DNA from: Mariniblastus sp.
GTDB lineage: Bacteria; Planctomycetota; Planctomycetia; Pirellulales; Pirellulaceae
Assembly: GCA_023300235.1 (NCBI GenBank)
Contig: JALZWN010000198.1
Span: forward strand, 1-37,274
Length of the DNA: 37,274 nt
Direction of reading: 5' to 3'
Under the pieces are notes generated by a model, which worked only from the letters and a program-made list of their open reading frames with translations, did no database searches and was not told the DNA's origin. Shown piece by piece: positions 7,125 to 16,182 of this stretch (position 1 is the first letter of the stretch; each line of letters begins with the position of its first letter). The position numbers and the translations under genes were made by a program.

Positions 7125-10100
7125 ATGAGCGATTCGATTGAAGCCGACGACAATGGTTTGGAGAAACTTCGCGAAGGCGGGCTTAGGTCGGCCAGCTTTC
7201 AAGGCTTGTTGTGGACGCAGTGGCTGACCAGCATCAACGACAATGTGTTTCGCTGGTTCGTCGTCGGGGTGGGGAAAGCTCAGCTGTTGCCCGAGTATTC
7301 GAGTGCGATCCTGGCGGTGGGTGCGATTTTGTTTACGCTGCCATACATTTTGTTTGCACCGATCGCTGGCTGGCTGGCTGATCGCTACTGCAAACGTCAC
7401 GTAATCATTGGCTGCAAGATCGCTGAAATCGTGATCATGGCTCTGGGCGTGCTGGCGATCGCCTGCTTGGGCAAACCCAACCCCTCGCAAGGTGGCTCGT
7501 TGATGGATGTGCTACACAGCGTCGATCCGACATTGTATTTGCTGGCGTTTGCGGTGTTTTTAATGGGAGCCCAAAGCGCACTCTTTGCGCCAGCGAAAGT
7601 CGGCTCGCTACCGGAGTTGTTGTCCGAAAAAAACATCACTTCCGGTAACGCGATTTTTAACGTCGCAACATTAACGGCCACCATCATCGGCATGCTACTC
7701 GGTGGCTCGCTGGCGGATTGGACCGACCGCGGGCAATCGAATCTTGGTTGGGCAGCCGGTGTATTACTCGGACTCGCGGTCATTGGCACCTTGCTGAGTT
7801 TTTTAGTGCGGACCTTGCCCGCCGCAAACGCCGCGGCAAGGTTCCCAATCAACTTGCCCCGGATGCTATTCAAAGACATCTTTCAACTGTTCCAATTTCG
7901 ATTCCTATTTCGTGTCGCGTTAGGTGTGTCATTTTTTTGGGCCATCGCGGCGCTGATCCAATCGAACATCGATATTTTCAGCACCGAAAACGGTGGACTG
8001 GGCGAAGCTGACCGAAACCCGTACCTGCTGGCCGTCGTCGTGGGCATCGCGTTGGGAAGCGTTTTGGCGGGGCTGATCTCTCGTGGCCGAATCGAACTGG
8101 GCCTAGTGCCCTTTGGGGCGATCGGCATCGCGTTGTTCAGCTTGCTGCTGGCTTTTTCACCCAGTGACTTCATCGGTGATACGATCTGGAGTGGGCCATC
8201 TTTGTACGTTTGTTTTTTGCTAACCGGACTGGGGATGTCTGCCGGCCTGTTCGACACGCCGTTGACTTCGTACCTGCAATTCAATAGCCCAATCGACAAA
8301 CGTGGCACCTTGCTGTCTGCCACCAACTGCATGGCTTTCACAGGAATCCTTGTGACGATGGGACTGCTGTTGTTGTTTACCAAACCAACGTTTGTCGGAT
8401 CGGTCAGCAACCTCTCGAATGCTGTCACGACGGCAAGTTTGAGTGAACCGCAAACCGCGTCGCTGGCGACCGTAACGTCTGAGTTTCTAAAAACCCCAAT
8501 CGATTCAGAAACCATCGGCATCGCCCCAATCGTTGAAAAACTCGATAAAGAGCTTCAACCAGCGGCGATCACTGAACTTGTGACCGCCGACTTGCGGCGG
8601 CGAAAAGGTGCGGGAGATTTTTACGATTACTGGGATGAGTTCAAGCTTCCAGCGGAGCAACGAGAAACGCTCTCCGACGCGGCAGCCGTACAGCAGAATT
8701 CTATAGAACGAACGATCGGGCGACAGCTTCGCAAAGTCATCGCGCAGGCTGGCAACCTACCGCTGATGACCGCCCGCCAGATCTTTTTGTTCATCGGTCT
8801 GCTGGCCATTCCCGTCGTGTTCTACGCAGCCTACATGCTCGGCCGAAAATGCCTTCGATTAATGGTCTGGGCACTGTTAGCGACACTTTACAAAATCAAA
8901 GTCAACGGCGCAGAAAAAATCCCCTCCGAAGGCAGCGCCGTCGTCGTCGCCAACCACTCATCGTGGATCGACGGAGCGATCCTGTTGGTGCTTGTTCCTC
9001 GCATTCCGCGCACGATCGCTTGGGCAGGGAATTTCAGCGGAAAATTTCTCGAGCGATTCGCAAGCTTTTGTGGCGTGATCCTGATGGGCTCCGGCCCCAA
9101 ATCAATCCGGCGCAGCCTTAACGAAGCGCGAGGCGTTTTGAATAACGGCGAAGTGCTGGGTATCTTTCCCGAAGGCGGGATCTCACGGGATTGCCAAGTG
9201 CGAACGTTCAAGCCGGGTTTGAAAATGATCCTCAAAAAGGTCGAACCGACCTCGATCTATCCCGTTTACTTTGATGAAATTTGGGGCAGCAACTTTAGCT
9301 ACGTCGGCGGCAAAGCGTTTCGTCGTTGGCCATTCCCACTGCGTCGCCCGCTTTCGGTTCATATCGGTGACCCGATCCCCAGCGACAGTAGCATGTTTGA
9401 AGTCCGACAAGCAGTTCAAGAACTAGGAGCAAAGACCATGGAAAATCCGGCTGGAAAATTCGTTGCCCCCGTAGCAGCGTTCGTATCGTCATGTAAAGCA
9501 GCTAAGTTTCGCTCCAAAATCGGCGACTCAACGCAACAAGAAGAAACCGGCGGCAAGTTGCTCACCCGCGCACTGGTGCTGCAGCGCTTGCTCCGCCGCG
9601 AAGTTTTAGACGCTAGTGAAAGCCACGTTGGCGTGCTGATTCCGCCAACGGTCGGCGGGGCGATCGTTAACCTTGGCCTTTCTTTAGATAAACGAATCGC
9701 TGTCAACCTGAACTACTCGTTGTCCAATGAGCTGATCAACCATTGTGTCAAAGACTCTGGCATCAAAACAATTTTGACAACGCGAAAGGTCGCCGACAAA
9801 TTGAACTTTGAATTCGAATGCAAAGTTTTTTACTTGGACGACTTAAAAGAAAAAGTCACCGGCATGGACAAGGCGGTCTCGGCAATGCATGCCTTTGCCA
9901 CACCAGCGTTCCTGCTCAAGCGCTTGCTGGGCCTCAACCGCATCAAAGCCGACGACGTACTAACGGTCGTTTTCACCTCGGGCTCAACCGGCGTCCCCAA
10001 AGGCGTGATGCTGACCCAACAAAACGTGATGACCAACGTTCAAGGCATTTGCAAGGTCGCGTCCCTGCACGCGAAAGACACGATCATCGGCATCCTGCCA

Positions 10101-11060
10101 TTCTTCCATTCGATGGGTTACACCGTCACGCTTTGGGTGCCAATGGTATCTGCGATTCGCGGCGTTTATCACTTTAATCCGTTAGACGCAAAAGTGGTCG
10201 GCAAGCTGGCGGAAAAATTCTCAGCCACGACACTGGTCGCAACGCCTACATTCTTACGGTCGTACATGCGGCGCTGCACCCCAGAACAGTTTGCGGCGTT
10301 GGAGATGGTCATCGCCGGTGCAGAGCGTTTACCGACCGAGTTGTGCGAAGAGTTCGAAAAGAAATTCGGTGTCCGGCCGGTTGAAGGCTACGGCACCACC
10401 GAACTTGCTCCTGTCGCCGCGGTCAACATTCCCTACGCCCGACAGGCGAAAAAGGATTTCCAGATCGAAACCAAAGAAGGCACCGTCGGACGTCCTATGC
10501 CGAACTGTTCCGCTCGGGTTACCGACCTAGACACCGGCGAGCAACTCGGCCCCAACCAATCCGGCATGCTCTGGATTTCAGGGCCTAACGTGATGAAGGG
10601 GTATTTGAATCGCCCGGACGCAACCGCAGAAGTCTTGGTGGATGGCTGGTACAAAACCGGCGATGTGGCGATCATCGACGATGATGGTTTCATTCAAATC
10701 ACCGGCCGCATGAGTCGCTTTTCCAAGATCGGCGGCGAGATGGTGCCACACTTGAAAATCGAAGAAGTCCTCTGTCGTGCACTCGACTGCACCCCAGATG
10801 ACGATTCAGATGATCACTTGCTGGTCGCAGTCACCGCGGTGCCTCATCCTAAAAAAGGCGAACGCTTGGTCGTGTTGTACACCGTCAAAAATGCGACTGC
10901 CGAAGGCATGATTGCCACGCTCAAAGAAGGCGGTTTGCCGAACATCTTCATCCCGTCTGCCGACAGTTTCTTCTTGGTCGACAAGCTGCCAATGTTAGGG
11001 ACCGGCAAACTGGACCTTCGCGGGATCAAAGACAAAGCCTTGGAGTTGTGCGGCGAATAA
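7125..11060 (+). CDS. aas: LplT-PlsC-Aas trifunctional lysophospholipid transporter/acyltransferase/acyl-ACP synthetase
   Basis: A 1311-residue fusion. Residues 25-580 form a major-facilitator transporter like LplT, which flips lysophospholipids inward (WTQWLTSINDNVFRWFVVGV, then ADRYCKRHVIIG). Residues 590-770 form a PlsC-like 1-acyltransferase with the HX4D motif NHSSWID (His611, Asp616) and FPEGGISR. Residues 790-1311 form an AMP-forming acyl-ACP synthetase: FTSGSTGVPKG at about 950-960, GYGTTE, WYKTGD, and the C-terminal catalytic lysine in GTGKLDL (Lys1295). In E. coli LplT and Aas are separate proteins that together repair lysophosphatidylethanolamine at the inner membrane; their fusion is a known arrangement. 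A soluble insert of about 120 residues (about 425-545) interrupts the transporter's last helices. The next gene starts 13 bases downstream. Confidence 0.92.
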   Translation: MSDSIEADDNGLEKLREGGLRSASFQGLLWTQWLTSINDNVFRWFVVGVGKAQLLPEYSSAILAVGAILFTLPYILFAPIAGWLADRYCKRHVIIGCKIAEIVIMALGVLAIACLGKPNPSQGGSLMDVLHSVDPTLYLLAFAVFLMGAQSALFAPAKVGSLPELLSEKNITSGNAIFNVATLTATIIGMLLGGSLADWTDRGQSNLGWAAGVLLGLAVIGTLLSFLVRTLPAANAAARFPINLPRMLFKDIFQLFQFRFLFRVALGVSFFWAIAALIQSNIDIFSTENGGLGEADRNPYLLAVVVGIALGSVLAGLISRGRIELGLVPFGAIGIALFSLLLAFSPSDFIGDTIWSGPSLYVCFLLTGLGMSAGLFDTPLTSYLQFNSPIDKRGTLLSATNCMAFTGILVTMGLLLLFTKPTFVGSVSNLSNAVTTASLSEPQTASLATVTSEFLKTPIDSETIGIAPIVEKLDKELQPAAITELVTADLRRRKGAGDFYDYWDEFKLPAEQRETLSDAAAVQQNSIERTIGRQLRKVIAQAGNLPLMTARQIFLFIGLLAIPVVFYAAYMLGRKCLRLMVWALLATLYKIKVNGAEKIPSEGSAVVVANHSSWIDGAILLVLVPRIPRTIAWAGNFSGKFLERFASFCGVILMGSGPKSIRRSLNEARGVLNNGEVLGIFPEGGISRDCQVRTFKPGLKMILKKVEPTSIYPVYFDEIWGSNFSYVGGKAFRRWPFPLRRPLSVHIGDPIPSDSSMFEVRQAVQELGAKTMENPAGKFVAPVAAFVSSCKAAKFRSKIGDSTQQEETGGKLLTRALVLQRLLRREVLDASESHVGVLIPPTVGGAIVNLGLSLDKRIAVNLNYSLSNELINHCVKDSGIKTILTTRKVADKLNFEFECKVFYLDDLKEKVTGMDKAVSAMHAFATPAFLLKRLLGLNRIKADDVLTVVFTSGSTGVPKGVMLTQQNVMTNVQGICKVASLHAKDTIIGILPFFHSMGYTVTLWVPMVSAIRGVYHFNPLDAKVVGKLAEKFSATTLVATPTFLRSYMRRCTPEQFAALEMVIAGAERLPTELCEEFEKKFGVRPVEGYGTTELAPVAAVNIPYARQAKKDFQIETKEGTVGRPMPNCSARVTDLDTGEQLGPNQSGMLWISGPNVMKGYLNRPDATAEVLVDGWYKTGDVAIIDDDGFIQITGRMSRFSKIGGEMVPHLKIEEVLCRALDCTPDDDSDDHLLVAVTAVPHPKKGERLVVLYTVKNATAEGMIATLKEGGLPNIFIPSADSFFLVDKLPMLGTGKLDLRGIKDKALELCGE

Positions 11061-11073
11061 CCGTATAAGAGTC

Positions 11074-11856
11074 ATGCTGCCAATCACGAGTCTACAAAAC
11101 CCGCGTCTCAAAAAAGCCATGCGTCTGCATGCTTCTCGCGGGCGCAAACAGCAATCGCGGATCATCATCTTCGGTCAACGAGAAATTGGCCGAGCGGTCG
11201 ATGCGGGCGTTAACGTGGTCGAGATCTTCGTGGAAGAATCGGTGGCCGAGCTCGCGGAGCCGCTCGTTGGTCAGTTGCCGGCTTGTGAATTTTTCTCGAT
11301 TTCCGAAGCGCTCATGCAGCGGTTGCAGTTTGGCGACCGTAGTGAAGGCTTGGTCGCAATCGCTCAACGCCCGGAAACGAACTTGGCGGATTTCCCAACG
11401 GATCGAAAAGCGATTGTGGTGCTCGAGCAAGTTGAAAAGCCTGGCAATCTTGGGGCGATCGTGAGATCGATCGATGCTTGTGGATCGGGCGGGTTGATCC
11501 TCGCCGATCCAAAATGCGATGCCTTTCACCCCAACGCCATTCGCTCCAGCACCGGTGCGACATTTGATTTGCCGATTGCAACCGGCAGCAGCGAAGATGT
11601 ACAAAGCTGGTTGGCCGCGCAAGGCTACCGCGTGCTGACGGCTTTTTTAGAAGACGCTCAAGACTTCTTTGGTCAAGCACTCGACGGTAAAGTCGCGATC
11701 GTGCTGGGCAACGAAGCCAACGGGCTGACCGATGCTTGGCGAGGCAACGGCTTTCAACCGGTCAAGCTTCCCATGAACGGCATCGCTGATAGCTTGAACG
11801 TATCGGTCACGGCATCGGTGATGTTGTACGAAGCGATGCGCCAGCGCCAGGCGTAG
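11074..11856 (+). CDS. TrmH/SpoU-family RNA 2'-O-methyltransferase
   Basis: A 260-residue SPOUT methyltransferase. The N-terminal substrate-binding part is followed by the three family motifs: EKPGNLGAIVRS (121-132, Asn125 and Arg131), IVLGNEANGL (209-218) and LPMNGIADSLNVSVTASVML (232-251). These form the trefoil-knot SAM site and the catalytic arginine region. Members methylate ribose 2'-OH in rRNA or tRNA; the exact target here cannot be told. It begins 13 bases after the Aas fusion and is likely co-transcribed with it, an association with no evident functional link. The protein is full length, with no missing motif. Confidence 0.9.
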   Translation: MLPITSLQNPRLKKAMRLHASRGRKQQSRIIIFGQREIGRAVDAGVNVVEIFVEESVAELAEPLVGQLPACEFFSISEALMQRLQFGDRSEGLVAIAQRPETNLADFPTDRKAIVVLEQVEKPGNLGAIVRSIDACGSGGLILADPKCDAFHPNAIRSSTGATFDLPIATGSSEDVQSWLAAQGYRVLTAFLEDAQDFFGQALDGKVAIVLGNEANGLTDAWRGNGFQPVKLPMNGIADSLNVSVTASVMLYEAMRQRQA

Positions 11857-11934
11857 GACTTCGTAGGCTCGGGCGCTGTGAGGTTATGGATGTTGGGGCC
11901 GTTTGATCGAAGCGTCTGCCTCGCAGTTGATTGC

Positions 11935-12834
11935 CTACCTCACCGTTTTCCAAAACCGCCAGCCTTGATGTCGGAAAACCACAAGCAATAAGAACGTTGT
12001 CACTAATGGAATACTAGTGAAGATATACCAGGCTAACTGGTCCGGAGAACCTAGATTGCAAAACCATGCCCAGACCATGATGGAAGCAAACGCGACCAGG
12101 ATCGCAATGCAAGCGCGTAAGAATGCACTACGGCCCATCAACGCCCAAACAAAAATTAGCGTATTGAATGAAAACAACACGACCAGGGCGGTTAAGAAAA
12201 AAAACTGACTGGGGTGAGACATTTGCAAAGCGGCCCACAGTCCAACGGCCTTACCGATCGCCAGTAGCACGGCCAGCACCGTCGTCACGATAAACAAGTG
12301 TGACAGATTAAATCGCAATCCTTCTAGGAAATGCTCGGCTTGCGTTTCCAATGGAGCGAATCGCCCAAAAAAACGTTTGATCAAAAACAGTGTTAAAAGC
12401 GTCGGCAACGCGGACGCCAACGGCAGCAAAGTCACTAGAGAATCCGCTCCAGAGTTCGTACTCCAAGCCAAGATGCAACCGTCAAGCAGTGATACGACGA
12501 CGGTCAGCACGTAACGCCAAACCCCCGACCGAACCGAGCTCCAGCCGGCTAACATCGACGGCAAGCCTAAGCAAAGCCCGATTGATATGCCGCCCACTAT
12601 TGTGGGCCTCCGCTCAACTGCGGGGGTCATCAACAACCCGACCACGAATGCCGCCGTCATCAGCCACTCAGGAGGACCGAACAGCTTCGGCATGGCAACT
12701 GGCTTTGACGAATCGACCTGCACCGCATCAAGTGGTTCTTGCGGTGGCGACACTTCGCTTTCGTATCTTGATTCTTCGATGGCTACACCCTTGTAGGCTT
12801 GGGGCGGCTTCTGTTTCTTTCGCCGTAAATGCAA
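11935..12834 (-). CDS. Eight-helix membrane protein of unknown function
   Basis: A 299-residue protein with a polar, charged N-terminus (about 50 residues, starting HLRRKKQKPPQAYKG) followed by about eight predicted transmembrane helices, the last ending near residue 289. I do not recognise a family and see no enzymatic motif. The start is uncertain: TTG at 12834 is the most upstream standard start, yet the same frame stays open for about 80 more bases towards aspC, reading as plausible protein (YQNLVNLNEWFVESKRFGKA) with no ATG, GTG or TTG. A rare start codon such as CTG or ATT is therefore possible. It follows aspC on the same strand and is convergent with the methyltransferase gene. Confidence 0.68.
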   Translation of the reverse strand: MHLRRKKQKPPQAYKGVAIEESRYESEVSPPQEPLDAVQVDSSKPVAMPKLFGPPEWLMTAAFVVGLLMTPAVERRPTIVGGISIGLCLGLPSMLAGWSSVRSGVWRYVLTVVVSLLDGCILAWSTNSGADSLVTLLPLASALPTLLTLFLIKRFFGRFAPLETQAEHFLEGLRFNLSHLFIVTTVLAVLLAIGKAVGLWAALQMSHPSQFFFLTALVVLFSFNTLIFVWALMGRSAFLRACIAILVAFASIMVWAWFCNLGSPDQLAWYIFTSIPLVTTFLLLVVFRHQGWRFWKTVR

Positions 12835-12913
12835 AACGAGCGCCTTGCCAAACCGTTTCGATTCGACAAACCACTCGTTTAAGTTTACCAGATTTTGGTA
12901 GCGAAGACGCCGC

Positions 12914-14104
12914 CTAATAGGTCGAAGCGATCGCGTCGCATAGCTGCTTCATGTTGCTCGAATTGATTCCAGCAATATTGATTCGGCCGCTACCCAACGC
13001 GTAGATCGAATGTTCGGCTTGCAACGCATCGACTTGAGCCTTGCTCAAACCCGAGTAACTAAACATTCCGCGTTGCAAGTTGATGTAGTTAAAGTCTTGA
13101 CCAGGCAGTCGCTCGGTCAATTGGCTGACGAATTCCCCTCGCAACTGAATGATTCGCTCACGCACTTCCGAAAGTTCGGCAAGCCAGTTCGCTCGTAAAT
13201 CGGCGTCATTCAAAACCGTGTTCACGATCAAAGCGCCGTGCAATGGCGGATTCGAGTACATCGTTCGGATCATCAGCTTGATCTGGCTATGCATTGCAGC
13301 CGAAGCTTCCGCTGTTTTTGAAACCGCAGTGATCCCGCCAACACGCTCGCCGTACAAACCGAAGTTCTTTGAAAATGAATTGCAAATGATCGCTTCGTGG
13401 CCAGCCGCCACGAAATTCCGGATCGGCGCCGCGTCGGCATCGACCGACTCGCCGAAGCCTTGATAAGCAAAATCGAAAACGGGGATCAAACCCTTTTCCA
13501 CGATCAAATCGCACAGTTGTTTCCACTGATCCGGAGTTGGGTCAACGCCGGTCGGATTATGACAAACCGCGTGCAGCAAAATCGCTTCGCCGGCCGTGGC
13601 GGCTTGCAAGCTGGCCAGAACCTTGTCGAATCCGATCCCGGTACCGGAGTCATCCAGGTAGTCGTACTTCTTTACCTCCAAACCGGCGGTCGCAAAAATC
13701 TTGGTGTGGTTGGCCCAAGTTGGATTGCTCATCCAGATCGCCGAGACGTTGAACACGCGTTTGAGGATCTCGCCGGACAGACGCAACGAAACGGTTCCGC
13801 CGGGAGTCTGAGCGGTACAAGAATGCACGCCATCGTTGTCGAACAGATCGTCGCCCAAAATCAATCGCCCAATCGCGTCGCGGTAACCGGGAGAGCCATC
13901 GATCGGCAGGTAGCTTTTGGTGCCGCGACTGGCCAGCAGTTTCTTTTCCGCTTCGTAGACCGCGTTCATCACGGGAGTCTTGCCGGATTCGTCTTGGTAA
14001 ACACCAACCGACAAATTGATTTTGTTTGGGTTGCTATCTTTTTTGAACTTTTCGATCAAACCAAAGATTGCGTCGGGAGGATTTAGCGGGGCGTTTTCAA
14101 ACAT
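12914..14104 (-). CDS. aspC: Aspartate/aromatic aminotransferase (class I)
   Basis: From the ATG at 14104 the protein is 396 residues, the length of E. coli AspC, and starts MFENAPLNPPDAIFGL, close to the AspC N-terminus. An ATG at 14170 would add 22 residues without family support. It transfers the amino group between aspartate (or aromatic amino acids) and 2-oxoglutarate using PLP in the cytoplasm. The PLP lysine is in ICNSFSKNFGLYGERVG at residue 246, matching AspC numbering. HNPTGVDPT and VFDFAYQGFG carry the other cofactor contacts, and the substrate carboxylate arginine is expected near SGRINIAGI. Whether it prefers aspartate or tyrosine (TyrB) cannot be settled by eye. It lies upstream of the eight-helix membrane gene. 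Confidence 0.95.
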   Translation of the reverse strand: MFENAPLNPPDAIFGLIEKFKKDSNPNKINLSVGVYQDESGKTPVMNAVYEAEKKLLASRGTKSYLPIDGSPGYRDAIGRLILGDDLFDNDGVHSCTAQTPGGTVSLRLSGEILKRVFNVSAIWMSNPTWANHTKIFATAGLEVKKYDYLDDSGTGIGFDKVLASLQAATAGEAILLHAVCHNPTGVDPTPDQWKQLCDLIVEKGLIPVFDFAYQGFGESVDADAAPIRNFVAAGHEAIICNSFSKNFGLYGERVGGITAVSKTAEASAAMHSQIKLMIRTMYSNPPLHGALIVNTVLNDADLRANWLAELSEVRERIIQLRGEFVSQLTERLPGQDFNYINLQRGMFSYSGLSKAQVDALQAEHSIYALGSGRINIAGINSSNMKQLCDAIASTY

Positions 14105-14310
14105 CTTGTCTTTCGTCGGCTCGGATGAGAGCGGGTTGATAAATTCGAATGTGATAACTGCTGATGGCAAACACGGCTCGCTTCCAAGTTAAGCGAAGGC
14201 AGAATTTGAGCCAACATGTTAGCATTGATCTTAAGCCATCAAAAGCGGTAAAGGCGAGCTGTTTTGGTCGGCTGCCCCCTTGGGTTATCTTAAGGGGGCA
14301 AGCAACGATT

Positions 14311-14460
14311 AGTTTTGGCGAAGCCTAAAAAAATGTGGAGATGGGCTTCCGGCCTGTCTGCGCGCATGACAGTCTGGAGGCCCATCACCACAGTTCCTCG
14401 TTAACGCGTCGGGCTGCCCTTTAATAAGGCCTTCCAGGTTTGTAAAACGGATTCACCCTG
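14311..14460. mobile_element. Palindromic MITE-like element, truncated copy B
   Basis: This copy is in the opposite orientation to the one at 3027-3287. It has the TTTTGGCGAAGCCTAA segment (from 14313), hairpin arms TGTGGAGATGGGCTTCCGGC (from 14334) and the matching arm ending at 14392, then CCTCGTTAACGCGTCGGGCT (from 14396), and an end GGATTCACCCTG at 14449-14460 that differs from the intact terminus at two positions. The opposite terminus is not found, so it looks left-truncated. It fills most of the gap between the divergent aspC and mobA genes; I see nothing else in that gap. Confidence 0.72.
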
Positions 14461-14566
14461 CTTGGAACAGACTTTGGAGTGCCCAAGTTGTTCTTGGACG
14501 TTTATAGTACTTCCTTGGCTCAACCAGATCCAAGATATTCCAGTTGCCGACACCTCTCGAACCAGC

Positions 14567-15244
14567 ATGAATTCACTCAACGATTCTTCCAGTCCAGCAT
14601 CCGTCTCGCCCCATTTGGGCGCGGTCGTGCTGTGCGGCGGGCAGAGTTCGCGTTTGGGTATTGATAAGCAAGAATTGGTGTTCGGTGGGAAAACATTCTT
14701 AGAAACAATTGTCACGGCACTCGAGCCGGTTACCAAACGGATTCTTTTGGTCGGCAACGTTGACGCTGGCCGGCATCAACTTCCCGAATCGGTCTCCATC
14801 ACCCAAGACCAACTTGTCAATAAAGGTCCGCTGGAAGGAATCCGAGTTGGTTTAGAAGCGTTGTCCAGCGATTGCGAGTACGCGTTTGTCAGCAGTTGTG
14901 ATGTGCCGCTGCTGACCGGGGCGCTGGTCGAGTTTTTGTTGTGTCGTATTGGCGATAGCGATGCGATCGTTCCAGCGAGGGGGGCGAGGAAGTATGGCAT
15001 GACCGCGATCTATCGGACCCGGTTGCACAAAGCCGCCAAACAGCGGATCGAGCAAAACAAGTTGCGAGTCTGTGACTTGGCAGAAGGTTTTGACGTAACC
15101 AATATCGACGCCGAAGAACTTCGCGTCGTTGACCCGGAGCTGGACACGCTGACTAACATCAATTCAGCGGACGACTATTTTCGTTTGTTGAAGCGGTTCG
15201 ATCAGCAGTGCCCGGAAAAGCTTTTGCAACGGCTGCTGGATTAA
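14567..15244 (+). CDS. mobA: Molybdenum cofactor guanylyltransferase (MobA-like)
   Basis: A 225-residue nucleotidyltransferase. The N-terminal motif LCGGQSSRLGIDKQEL (from residue 22, Lys34) binds GTP, and SSCDVPLL (Cys-Asp at 111-112) carries the metal-binding aspartate; the C-terminal TNINSADDY matches the NxNTPEDL motif of the family. MobA attaches GMP to molybdopterin to make the guanine dinucleotide cofactor. The ATG at 14567 was chosen because the frame upstream (open to 14462) looks non-coding and would lie across the end of the palindromic element. No other molybdopterin genes are adjacent, so a related sugar-phosphate nucleotidyltransferase role cannot be wholly excluded. A hairpin follows the stop. 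Confidence 0.88.
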   Translation: MNSLNDSSSPASVSPHLGAVVLCGGQSSRLGIDKQELVFGGKTFLETIVTALEPVTKRILLVGNVDAGRHQLPESVSITQDQLVNKGPLEGIRVGLEALSSDCEYAFVSSCDVPLLTGALVEFLLCRIGDSDAIVPARGARKYGMTAIYRTRLHKAAKQRIEQNKLRVCDLAEGFDVTNIDAEELRVVDPELDTLTNINSADDYFRLLKRFDQQCPEKLLQRLLD

Positions 15245-15249
15245 GAGGT

Positions 15250-15285
15250 TGCCTCGTAAGCGTTTGGGGCGAGGCATCGTTTGTT
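15250..15285. terminator. Hairpin between convergent mobA and pseudo-receiver genes
   Basis: TGCCTCG (15250-15256) pairs with CGAGGCA (15270-15276) over a 13-base loop, followed by TCGTTTGTTT on the plus strand. It begins 6 bases after the mobA stop, between convergent genes, so a terminator is the likely role. Similar hairpins with GTTTGGGG-type loops and an interrupted T tract follow the MazG-like gene and, more loosely, the zinc-ribbon gene. Confidence 0.5.
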
Positions 15286-15316
15286 TAGTCGTGAAGTGTT
15301 GGCAACAGCGCTATGT

Positions 15317-15817
15317 TTATTCGCCACGCCCGGTTGGGCTTGGAATCCCCACTGCCAATCGCTTGGAAGGCTCGCGTTGGTTGAATTGTAAGTAGGGAAT
15401 CTTTGTTTGGGTGCACGGTTGCTGGGGTCGCGGGGCTTCCATGGCCAACGTTTGCTTGACGATACAATGGATCGCGTCGATTGAAGCCGGTTTGCCAACG
15501 CAATAAACGGGCTCGCCGTAGATCACCTTCAGGCAAATTCCAGCGGCTTGGCAAGGCTGTTTGATCACCAGACGTAGCCGTCGCAAACGTTTATTGCGAC
15601 GCAGGAACCGCCAGAGAGTTTGAGAATCGGCCACATCCAACGGTTCGCAGCATAACAGTAAGTCGAACGCTTCGTGCCGCCCAATCGTGATCGCTTGATC
15701 AACGCTGTTGGCGACCAGAACACGATAGCCAAACACGGCCAGTTCGTTGGCCGTTTCGAAGATGGCTTCTGCGTTGGTGTTGACCAGCAGAAGCGAAGGT
15801 TGGTTGGGCTGTGTCAT
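15317..15817 (-). CDS. Degenerate response-regulator receiver-like protein
   Basis: From the ATG at 15817 the protein is 166 residues; AGGG about 9 bases upstream supports this start over longer alternatives. Residues 7-110 follow the receiver (CheY-like) layout: PSLLLVNTNAEAIFETANEL, YRVLVANSVDQAI, then FDLLLCCEPLDVADS. The acidic pair of beta-1 is replaced (LLLVNTN) and the phospho-acceptor aspartate after DLLL is replaced (CC or E), so phosphorylation by the normal route is unlikely. The tail after residue 115 is not recognised and contains several cysteines. No output domain is present. It is convergent with mobA. Best read as a pseudo-receiver; the assignment is moderate because the similarity is structural rather than motif-rich. 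Confidence 0.6.
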   Translation of the reverse strand: MTQPNQPSLLLVNTNAEAIFETANELAVFGYRVLVANSVDQAITIGRHEAFDLLLCCEPLDVADSQTLWRFLRRNKRLRRLRLVIKQPCQAAGICLKVIYGEPVYCVGKPASIDAIHCIVKQTLAMEAPRPQQPCTQTKIPYLQFNQREPSKRLAVGIPSPTGRGE

Positions 15818-16182
15818 GTCATTGCCCTGAAAGCAAACGAACTTTGGCAGACGTACTATAACTGTCTTCGGTTGGCGGCGCGTTAAAGTACACCAATCGA
15901 GCAGAATCTGGTTTTGCCAGTACAACCGGTACCGCTGGCCGACTTTATCAATGGTCCTGGCTGCAATGTGCCGTGCTATCAAGGCATTGCATTCAGGAAA
16001 ACTACCCCGAACGGATTATTGGTCCTGATGAGTATTAGCCAAAAACCGAACCAGACTAGAGCAGGTCGCAGAACAGCCAAGACCATTTCATTGGTCAACA
16101 AGCGATCGACTGATAGTAACCGACCCGTAAAGTAGTAAATACGAATTCGACCCGCAAAATGATTGTGGTTCGGCCAATCAGA
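15818..16182. other. Non-coding stretch upstream of the pseudo-receiver and Gly/Cys-rich genes
   Basis: This 365-base stretch lies between divergent genes. The few short open frames do not look like protein. I see no convincing promoter, repeat or RNA gene; TTGGTC near 16091 has no good -10 partner. It presumably carries the promoters of both flanking genes. Confidence 0.5.

Noticed and set aside
13397-14086. Long plus-strand open frame (229 codons) antisense to aspC
   Set aside because: It mirrors the coding of aspC, lacks recognisable protein features, and the aminotransferase on the other strand is certain.
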